Positions 54,911 to 64,000 of a stretch of DNA of 64,000 nucleotides are shown here, in pieces. Location: the NCBI GenBank assembly GCA_032622095.1, contig CP136067.1, positions 136,589,990-136,653,989 on the forward strand, given 5' to 3'. The notes under the pieces are model-generated. The model saw nothing but the letters and a program-made list of their open reading frames with translations, had not been told where the DNA came from and did no database searches. Origin of the DNA: Siphonodentalium dalli. Taxonomy: Eukaryota; Mollusca; Scaphopoda; Gadilida; Siphonodentaliidae. A program made the position numbers and the translations under genes. How positions within the stretch are numbered: position 1 is the stretch's first letter; each line of letters begins with the position of its first letter.

Positions 54911-57900
54911 ATCTCTACGGGTGTTATAGTCTGGTCGATAAACTCAAATTTTAGGGTCAACCTAGAAAAAATTTGGACTAAGTTGGTTTTTATATCATTT
55001 TGAAGAGGAAGCTCTCCTCTATAACATATCCAAAATCCGCTAAAATCCGCTTTGAACAATTTTTGTAATTCAAGATGGCGTCCAAGATGGCTGCCATTTT
55101 CCTATAAGTCAGCTCGATGCAATTATAGTGAGAACATCTTGTCATATGTATACACTTGTATACATTTTTGTGAAGCTATGACATAACGCCATCTTTATGT
55201 GCCAAAATTGAAACTTCCCGTCTAAGATGGCCGCCAAAATGGCGACCGGAAGTGGAATTCATACGTTTTTACTAATACTTTTAAGATAAGTTTCTGAGGT
55301 CTTGAACTGGTTGAGAATTGTGACTTTATTTTGTATATAGCATGTTAACTGACCATTGGAGCAATGAAATATGCTGTTCGTGGGGGTCCACACCCTTCCG
55401 ATCACTCAAAAATTCGATTTTACAAAACGCGGTATAACATTTTACAAAAGATCCCCTTTGTTATTCTGGTCACATTTCACCAAGAAGTGGGAAGAACTGT
55501 GCAATGTAAGTGATCCAGTCTATATCTTATTGATATTCGAACTCAATGGTACCAAAATTGTCACTTTGGCTCAAAATGGCTGTCAAAATGGCCGCCAAAA
55601 TATGGAAAAATGTTAATTATTATCCCAACATGCCATGCAACCGCTTACAAGTTATGGTGATGTACACAAATGACTATTCCGTATTATATACATTATATAC
55701 ATTTCTTATGCACCTTGATTAATTTTTACTATTTACCATTCTGAAATCACCAGAATTATGGGATTTTTCTATCACAAACAGCATCAAACTCGGCAGAAAA
55801 TCACTATATTTAGTATCAAAGGTTCTTTTTATTTTTATATGCCTTAAATATGACATAGTGTGGTGTTTTAGACAATATTACTCAATATTACATGCAAAAT
55901 GGCAACCAAATTTAGTAAAAAGTTTATATTCCGAACATTATTCTCGGCTGTTCCGAAATGGTAGCAAATTGTGACTCACTTGGTTATTAAACATGCTACT
56001 TAATCAATGGACAACTTAATCTTATATTATGGTTGTCCCAAAACCTTATGGGGCACGACAAATTAATTTTAAGGGATGCAATATGAATTTTGCCGAACAC
56101 CTCTTTTGGGATTATGTCCATGTTTTTTACGGAAACGGACGGAACGTTGAACCTGAACTGACAGGTATCATATTATGTGGCTACTCTGGCCCATTAGCAT
56201 CAAAATTGATTAACTTATAAACTATTGCCAGGAAAACCGTTTTCTTCACATTGCATATATATATTAATGTGGAGAACACTCTGATATTACCTCTATCGAT
56301 TAACATATCCTTGAGTTATTGTGGAAAGTGATAGTCACACAAAGGTGCACCAGTACAAATCACACATGAGCATGTAGTCACTCCATATATACATACATGA
56401 ATACCACGTAAATGGCCATGTGCCACTCGCTGTATAGACATACACCTCACCCATTACAATACAGCCACAATTGGGTTTACCCATACACCAACGCATGGTC
56501 ATATATATAGCCGTGAATAACATTGCAGACACACCAGGTATACTCCCACACATCACATGACCTGTATACATATTCACTACATACATGAACACAAAGTAAC
56601 TTCTTGTATACCTATTCGCCTAACCATAGGCCATACAGTCACTCCATGTATATGTCTTTGCCACATGCATAGCTATACAGCCACTAAATATATACATATA
56701 CACCTCACCGATGACCATACAGTCACTCCATACCTGTTCGCTACATCCATTGTTATATATTACTTCTTGTATATCTATTTGCCTCACCAGTGGTCATACA
56801 GTCTCACTCCCTGTATATATACATATTTGCGACACCCATGGCCATATAGCCACTCAAGATATACATATACACCCAACCCAAAACCATAGAGTCACTCTAG
56901 GTATATACATATATCCTCACAAAAGTGGCCTTACAGCCCTTCTAGATATATCAATGTCTCGTACCGCGCATACGGCCATCCATACACTCCAGACTTGCAT
57001 ATACACCTGACCCATGACATTTCAGCTTCTCGCTGTATACGCATAAACCACATTCGTGATCATAGTCACTCCTTGTATATCAATTCACCCCACCATTAAT
57101 TTTGTCATACTGTCAATCCCCATATACATATGTACATATTGGCCGTGCCATGGCCATGTAGTCACTCATGATATACATATACACCTCACCCATGACACAG
57201 CGTCACTCCAGGTGTGTATATATACCTCACCAATGGCCATACAACCCTTCTAGATATACCAATACCCCGCACACACGGTCATTCGTACACTTCAGACTTG
57301 CATATACAGCTCAATCGTGACAATTCAGCCACTCGCTGTATACATATACACCCTCTCCACGAGCATTCAGCTAGTTACGGTATGCTTGTACACACCACCA
57401 AAGACAATACAATAGTACATATTAACATATACATCCCATCCATCACCATGATGTTGCTCTCTATATACACTAGCCGCCAATGGCCATCAAAGTGTACTCC
57501 AGGTATGCATATACACTTCAACAATGACCGTGCAGTCATTCCATGTATACATATACACATTGCCCATAACCACACAACCACACCCTATTTATACATACAC
57601 CCATCCATTACCATACATCCAACATGTGTATACATATACACCCGCCCATGACAATACATCCACCCAATGTACATATGTACAGCCCACCACTGACCACACA
57701 ATCACTCCATGTATACATACAGGACAGTGTAGCTGCTCTCGTTATGACCATAAACCACTTGAATGACCAGACAGCCACTCACTGTAAACATGTTCACCTC
57801 ACACATCGGCATACAGCTACTCCTTATATACATATAACATATACATCTCACTATGGACATCCCATCAATGACCATATAGTCACACATTGTATAACTATTC

Positions 57901-59232
57901 ACACCATTCATGAATACAATAGTTCCATGTATACCTACTCACATCGCCTATGACCAGACAATCAACAGACATACACACTGTATTAAGTTGATCAATGTTG
58001 ATGCTAATGGACCAGAATAGCCACTTAATATGATCCATCTCAGTTCGGTTTCAACGTTCTGCCCATTTCCGTTCAAAAACAAGGAAGCTTTAGGCAAAAT
58101 CCATATTGCATTCATCAAAATGAATTTGTCATGACTCGTAGGGTACCGGGACAATCAGAATAGAACATTTAGTTGATTAAGTAGCACGTGAGTCACAATT
58201 GATTATGTATACATATACACCACGTATATACACGTATATATATGTTTATGTATATAATAATGTTTACCAAACTTGGTTGCCATTTTGGAAGCCATCTTGA
58301 GTAATTTTGTCTAAAACAACTCAGTCTGACACATGTAACACATATCAAAACAATAAACATCTTTGATACCAAACATAGTTCCATTTTACTTTCAAAATAT
58401 GGCTCAAACCTGAACAGCGATTTTTTGCCGATTTTGATAACAGGATTGTGACAGAAAATTTCGAATAATTCTGGTAATTTCAGTGGTTAAAATAGTAACA
58501 AAATACCAAAGGTGCATCAGAAATGTTAGAACTCAAGCTATATAAGACATACTAGTCAACTGTGTGCATCACCCTAACTTGTAAGCGGTTGCGGGGCACG
58601 CTGGGATAATAATTACAATTTTCCATATTTTGGTGGCCATATTGGCAGCCATTTTGAGCCAAAGTGACAATTTTGGTATCTTTGAATTCGAATATCAATA
58701 AGATATAGAATGGATCAGTTACATTGCACAGTTCTTCCCACTTCTTGATGAAATGTGATTAGAATCTTGGGGATCTTTTGTGAAATGTTATACCGCGTTT
58801 TGTAAAATCGATTTTTTGAGTGATCAGAAGGGGTGTGGAGCTCACGAACAGCATATTTCATTGCTCAAATTGTCAGTTAACATGCTATATACAAAATAAA
58901 GCCAAAATTCTCAACCAATTCCAAACCACGGACACTTATCTTAAAGATATTATTAAAAAAACGTAAAAAATCCACTTCCGGTCGCCATTTTAGCGGCCAT
59001 CTTGGACGGGGAGTTCCAATTTTGGCACATAAAGGTGGCGTTATGTCTTAGCTTCACAAAAATGTATGCATGTGTATATATATGACAAGATGTTCTCACT
59101 ATAATTGCATCAAGCTTACTTATATGAAAATGGCAGCCATCTTGGACGCCATCTTACGGGCAAACTTAGTCCAAATTTGTTCTAGGTCAAACCTTTTATC
59201 GACCAGACTATTAGCCATAGTAGAGATTCATG
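54911..59232. mobile_element. 4.3 kb foldback element with arms of about 1.3 kb
   Basis: Left arm about 54911-56225, right arm about 57965-59232. Anchors: TATAGTCTGGTCGATAAACT near 54929 with its complement near 59200; CAAGATGGCGTCCAAGATGG near 55071 with CCATCTTGGACGCCATCTT near 59135; GGTATAACATTTTACAAAAG near 55431 with its complement near 58784; GCTACTCTGGCCCATTAGCA near 56180 with its complement near 58005. The 1.7 kb centre is a minisatellite. No transposase is visible. Confidence 0.88.
56300..57960 (+). repeat. Degenerate minisatellite, unit about 43 bp
   Basis: CCATACAGTCACTCC-like and GTATACATATACACCTCACC-like words recur about every 40-48 bp, roughly 40 units. This periodicity creates long open frames (for example 57214-57651) that are His/Thr/Ile-rich but show no domain. 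Confidence 0.75.
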
Positions 59233-59479
59233 GCATGATTGAGGAATCAGTATAAGTGTCCATGATTTAAATTGGTCGTACATTAGAATTAGGCTGAAAC
59301 AACCTGTTTGAACCAGGAATACATCTTTAAATTCAAGGAAAATCTTTTACATCTGCCTCCAAGTATCCAGTATCAATATTTGTCAAACCATCCTTCCAAA
59401 CTCTAATTCCTGTTGGAGGTGTGTCTCAGCTGGTGTGCTCCGTGGAGCCGTGCTCCACCCACTTCCTTTTTAATCTACA

Positions 59480-59965
59480 TTAACCCTTTCAGTGTCAGGT
59501 CCGTTATTTGTATCAACCCATATACCCTGTGCCAATGCATTCTCTTATATATGCGAGTCGACCATAGGTCGCCTCGCATATATAAGAGAATACATTGGCC
59601 TAACAATTTTTCATCATTTGTTATTATTTTTTACTATTTTTTACAATTTTAATAATTTTTTCTTATATTCTTTAACAGACTTATTTTGTAGGTTTAGTGC
59701 CAGGGAATCTTACGTTTTTCATGGGCATCAAAATTAGTACTATGAATACTTGGTGATAGTTTTGAGTTATAACATGCCCGTAAGGATTTATCCAGTTTGT
59801 TTTTAAATTCGCTGTAGCATGCTTAAGCATACCCAAAAAAAATTTAACCCAAAAACATCTAAAAATATATATATATTTATTATTATTTTTTATTTTTTTT
59901 AGGGCCGATTTTACAGACCGTAAATTAGGGCCGATGAGATCGGCCCCTGGCACTGAAATGGTTAA
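59480..59965. mobile_element. TTAA-flanked MITE, family T4, with a nested family K palindrome
   Basis: The left end TTAACCCTTTCAGTGTCAGG pairs with the right end CCTGGCACTGAAATGGTTAA. Inside, CCCTGTGCC and a 69-bp palindrome (59531-59599) mark a nested family K fragment without its right half. Confidence 0.85.
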
Positions 59966-60197
59966 TGATATGGTAGACAATGTTACGCCTGGTTACTGGT
60001 ATCGATCACCCCATGCAACCCGTAGGTAGCATATGCACCCTTGCACCTTTGTATCGAATTCCGATCATTGCTCTCTTCATCCCAGCTTATATAGTGTACT
60101 TATACCGACACGAGGAAAGAATCAATACTTCAATAATTATTCTAGATGACCTCATTGTTAAATTCCGCTTACATTTAAAAGCTTTTATGTATAACTC

Positions 60198-60307
60198 CCC
60201 GAGAGCTTTCCGATGAATGACAACAAGCCATATTTCCGACTAAATCCTATAAAGTTACCCATAATTCTGCTGTGGTTAAAAAGTCGATTAATTAGGGCAT
60301 TACTGTA
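60198..60307. mobile_element. Palindromic MITE TACAGTAATGCCC, right half (copy 5)
   Basis: GAGAGCTTTCCGATGAATGA through TTCTGCTGTGGTTAA to GGGCATTACTGTA. Confidence 0.7.
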
Positions 60308-60401
60308 CCTTATAATATAAGGCTTATATCATATAGACGGGACACCGGACCACCAGTTTCTACCGTGTTTTTCATGGTCAACGTTCTACCATTTAATAAG
60401 A

Positions 60402-60547
60402 AATGGATGTTAATTTACTTGCGCTTCATGAAGTATATGGATGCAAATTGTTATGACATTGTGTTTGGAATGTCCAAACACATAAAAAGTCAGACCAACT
60501 TGCATCTATGCTCCATGTATGGAACGCGACAAAATCAACATCCCTTT
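60402..60547. repeat. Decayed copy of the 62218-62355 hairpin
   Basis: GAAATGGATGTTAATTTACT ... GTCAGACCAACTTGCATCTA ... CGACAAAATCAACAT matches the hairpin near 62.3 kb, but its two arms have diverged from each other. Confidence 0.65.
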
Positions 60548-60607
60548 TCTTATATTTAACTCAAATTACATATATAGAGGATTTACAACGAGTCCCGGTT
60601 TATAGCG

Positions 60608-60694
60608 GAATTTACAAAACGAGTCCAGTAAATTAGGACTGGGCCGAGCCTTATCGATGTTCGACCTAATTTACTGGACGAGTTTTGTAAATTC
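60608..60694. repeat. Hairpin with 30-bp arms
   Basis: GAATTTACAAAACGAGTCCA on the left pairs with TGGACGAGTTTTGTAAATTC on the right, 27 of 30 positions matching, around a spacer of about 27 nt. Confidence 0.75.
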
Positions 60695-60859
60695 CTCAAC
60701 AAACCCGTGAAGAGTTATAGATTATATTTATTACATGATCAAAAACCTAGATAAAACATACTTAAATCAACAAATGGGACGTAAAACTAGCATCGGCTTC
60801 TGTAAGACCTCCGATGACGCTTCACGTAACTGTGAGTGTATCACCCCCCCCCCCCCCCT

Positions 60860-62215
60860 TCGGTACGCGGGATTCAGGGTGTTTTGAAGCCGTACGCGGG
60901 ATTCATATATACCCCGGAATTAAATGGTATTCGGGTTCAAGCAAAACATCTTGGACGCAGGTTTTGATGGCGCAAAATAATATTTTGTGCTAGTTATCTG
61001 TATGAATGAGTGGGTAGAATAGCTTCTTGTGCATATTCGACCACCATGCCATCGTAAAGTATCATTAATCGTATCATAACGGCCCCATAATGCCCATAAT
61101 ACTCTACTCCAATATCATATCAGGTATAATGGATCATAATGTGTCTATGTAACTTCTGCTTGTATCTGTCTGATATTAAAACAGTCAATTTGTATGTCAT
61201 TTATCGCATATTATTTCTTAACATGTATTCAGGATTCACCCCCCCCCCCAAATTAACTGGTATTCAGGATTCAGGGGGAGGGAGTGACACCCTCAACTAT
61301 GCGTTGTTTGCCCGAAATTGTCCCAGATACACAAAGACTCGTTGACGTATTTTAATAGCGTAAATTTAATGAAATAACTTTTCAATCTCTTCATTCATGA
61401 GAGATTGTTGGAAAAATATTGGAAGCCATAGTATTTTTGAAGCGCTGTGTGCGGAATGTAAACAGACGACAAACTGGAAGTCAAAGGTCAATTGGCACTA
61501 TTTCCTGTTATGCAACGAAGGTTTAATATCATAATTTATTGAATGGGTTTATTGAATGGAATAAGGGTAGGATCATTTAATAAATGAGTATTCTAAAGAT
61601 AATAACATGATCGATTAAAACAGAGATCACAAGTTGGCAAGGATGCTATTTTCTCTGTTAGGGCCATCACTCTGCAAAAACACGAATGGACGATAACTGA
61701 AAAATAATCGGTATTTAATTTGAGACTTTTAAGGCCACATGTCATCTGAGAGTATTTGATATGGCATAAATTATCTTTGTGAGCTTCTACAACTTAATTA
61801 AATGTCGATAATAAGCAAGGCCATACATTATGAATGAGCCATGAGGTCTTCGGATTAAGTTTTGATATGAATATCGATAATAGCTATATACATGTCACGG
61901 TTTGACTCTCATTGAGAACTGGCGTATATAATTGTTTAACAATGTGTAAACAGACCCGAAATACCGAACAATATGATTGTTTACCTCTCATTCGACGAAC
62001 ACATATTTGTCATATTATTAAATGGAAAATATATACCTATCAATCATTTCATGATGTGATGGTAAAACGCCTGAGGTCGGAATATAAATAAAAGGTGATA
62101 TGATGTCAATGGCGCGTGCACACACATACGCTTTGTTTATCGTCGTATCACACCCATTCCCCAGTGACCCTAAGTTTCAAAAGTTGAAATGTGCATACGC
62201 CAGATGTTTAAGAAA
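60860..62215. other. Intergenic stretch
   Basis: C runs near 60844-60858 and 61239-61248, each followed by TTCAGG-type sequence. 61515-61585 matches 47600-47670. No gene. Confidence 0.4.
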
Positions 62216-62217
62216 TG

Positions 62218-62355
62218 GATGTTGATTTGCTGGCGTTCCATAGAGTATGTATGCAAGTTGGTCTGACATTTTGTGTGGAACGCGAAAGCGTTCCACACAT
62301 GAACATGTCAGACCAACTTGCATCCATACTCTATGGAACGCAACAAAATCAACAT
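62218..62355. repeat. Near-perfect hairpin, arms of about 66 nt, GAAA loop
   Basis: The left arm ends GTGTGGAACGC, then GAAA, then the right arm starts GCGTTCCACAC. ATGCAAGTTGGTCTGACAT and GTTCCATAGAGTATG are mirrored on the other arm. Only a few mismatches, so it is a young palindrome or one that is maintained. Confidence 0.9.
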
Positions 62356-62879
62356 TAATTACTTATATTTACACTCAACCGAGTCAACTGGCAGATTCAA
62401 AGAGTTTTAAGCGTCCATTTCCAACGTTATTATCGTGACTCGGTGCAAGTTGCGTCTACACAAAAATGGATGCAAGTTGGTGTCAGCGCGCGACATCATG
62501 TGACGTAATTTCGACCAACCAACGTCCTGCATTCATGTTCCACAATAGGAATGCACGTGTGGGTAATAATATCGTAATTTACAGGCGGTGTCGATGATTT
62601 ATTATTACAATAGACACATTTTCATTCTCGGCCCTGAATGCACGGTGACCTTAAATTAAAAACAGTTGAAGAAGTGACGGTTTAAGCCAAGAGTATTTGG
62701 AATTTGAAGCACAAATATACCAGATTAATGTACATGTAGTTGACATTGGTTGTATAATTAACAAATATGATATCCATGCATGGTGATCATATAAATCAAA
62801 ACAGTTATCAAACTAAAGTTATCACCCAGAAACCAAAATACAGGAAGCCCCCGTCATGAAAGGGTTAAAAACCACTTGT

Positions 62880-63105
62880 CCGGTTAAAACGCCCTTTAAA
62901 ACACTGGTTAAAACGCTCTTTAAAACATTGTTTAAAAACGCTCTTTAAAACACTGGGTTAAAACGCTCTTTAAAACATTGTTTAAAAACGCTCTTTAAAA
63001 CACTGGTTAAAACGCTCTTTAAAACATTGTTTAAAGACGCCCTTTAAAACACTGGTTAAAACGCTCTTTAAAACACTGTTTAAAACGTTCTTTAAAAACA
63101 CTTTT
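62880..63105 (+). repeat. Tandem array GGTTAAAACGCTCTTTAAAA
   Basis: Units of about 24-25 bp alternate between ...AAAACACTGG and ...AAAACATTGT forms, giving a higher-order period of about 49 bp over about nine units. Confidence 0.88.
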
Positions 63106-63394
63106 CCTGGACTTGCGATGAATTTAACAAAAAAAAGTGTTATATATTTTTTTTATTTCTGAATATAGTCCTTCCAAAAATGAAGTGCTCTACTGGAAAA
63201 CCACACAGTTATCTGGTCAGCTTGCAAGTTATTACAATTATAAATAGCCCCCCCCCCCCCACCCCCTCTTTTCGATTAAATCAGGATACTCATTTTGAAA
63301 GAATAAAACAATCCTAACATCACGTGACACGTGTTACTCGGATTGAATACCAATCGCCATCTAATCTTGAACCCCGATTGGATATTGTTTTATA

Positions 63395-63770
63395 TCTCCT
63401 ATATATTTTGGAACTTCTGTCTGTGTGTTATAGACTCGAAAACTGCTCGACCGATCCGACTAGAATTTGGTATGTAGGCCTACTTTGATCCCTGGAACAA
63501 TATGGGCGGGTCCAATTGCACGTGTGACCGTGTCATTGGCCTTGACCTCGCCCATATAGGCATGTTTCTGGACCTCGACCGATCCGACTCAAATTTGGTG
63601 TGTAGGCCTACTTAGATCTCGGGAACAACATGGGCGGGTCCAATTTCACGTGCGACCGAGTCCTTGACCTTGACCTCGCTCATATACGTTTCTGGACAGA
63701 TCGATGTATGATCTGCCCAGGGGGGACGATCACAAATAAATCCCTAAATAGTCGGGCACATCAGCTAGTT
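63395..63770 (+). repeat. Interspersed repeat with an internal duplication of about 140 bp
   Basis: CTCGACCGATCCGACT, TGTAGGCCTACTT and ATGGGCGGGTCCAAT occur twice, followed by CTTGACCTCGC. The start CTATATATTTTGGAACTTCTG and the end CATCAGCTAGTTATATT resemble the units at 50151-53035. Confidence 0.65.
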
Positions 63771-64000
63771 ATATTACAATCCTTGGCGTATATTAGCTGG
63801 CACGAACACCGGTGAGTTATATAGTTCTCCCACATATGGGGATAAATATCAGAACCACTTAAAGGGGTACTGTACACTAAATCCGGCCTATTATGTGACC
63901 ATCTCCTTTTATACCCGGCAGAATACATGCAACAAATGAATGAATTTGAGCGGTGGGTGAGTGCAAAATACACCCATGTGCTCTATGGACGACGCAAACA

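Noticed and set aside
57214-57651. Open frame of 145 codons rich in His, Ile and Thr
   Set aside because: It lies in the 43-bp minisatellite; overlapping frames of similar length occur in other phases, so openness follows from the repeat and not from coding.

Overview
This window is metazoan nuclear DNA, most likely from a marine invertebrate (a mollusc or another spiralian is my best guess). It is AT-rich and gene-poor, and the genes it has are split by introns. ACATGTACATGTA-like words recur, and miniature inverted-repeat elements (MITEs), fragments of non-LTR retrotransposons (LINEs), a tRNA-derived SINE and long poly(C)/poly(G) runs fill most of it. A run of exactly 100 N (23168-23267) shows that it comes from an assembled scaffold. 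No bacterial operon structure is present. The species assignment is inference.

Genes. (1) A 3'-terminal exon at 1-1026 (+) encodes at least 341 residues of a protein that resembles the DUF6589 family; it runs off the left edge. (2) Tail to tail with it, a complete three-exon RecQ-type helicase gene runs on the minus strand (6294 down to 1627; exons 5410-6294, 4993-5134, 2087-1627). Splice phases fit exactly and the model gives 495 residues. (3) On the minus strand, a GnT-IV (MGAT4C-like) glycosyltransferase has a long terminal exon (29669-30873). A good upstream exon candidate lies about 5 kb away (35877-36093), and its phase joins into the conserved catalytic start; the 5' exons with the membrane anchor were not found. 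(4) Reverse-transcriptase remains: a 5'-truncated LINE at 38228-41186 with 12-bp target-site duplications, and pieces at 25068-25553 and 23362-23520.

Layout. 0-6.3 kb: the two convergent genes, with a 2.3 kb foldback and a TTAA-flanked MITE inside the large RecQ intron. 6.3-12.5 kb: intergenic DNA with a tRNA-like cloverleaf, a possible first exon/promoter, and nine same-strand copies of a 14-bp word in 2.8 kb. 12.5-17 kb: a hairpin of pre-miRNA shape and two arrays of a poly(G)-bearing repeat in opposite orientations. 17-29 kb: duplicated poly(C)-rich repeats, including a 1283-bp tandem duplication. 29.6-36.1 kb: the MGAT4-like gene, whose intron is packed with back-to-back elements. 36-46 kb: the LINE nested in a MITE, and more TTAA-flanked elements. 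46-53 kb: palindromic elements, a 1.58 kb TTAA element and a 1035-bp tandem duplication. 54.6-59.3 kb: a 4.3 kb foldback with arms of about 1.3 kb around a minisatellite. 59-64 kb: nested TTAA elements, long hairpins and short tandem arrays.

The genes do not form a pathway. The most distinctive biology visible is the amount of DNA able to fold into long hairpins, the dominance of TTAA-flanked elements, the dispersed 14-bp motif, and the neighbouring DUF6589-like/RecQ pair.
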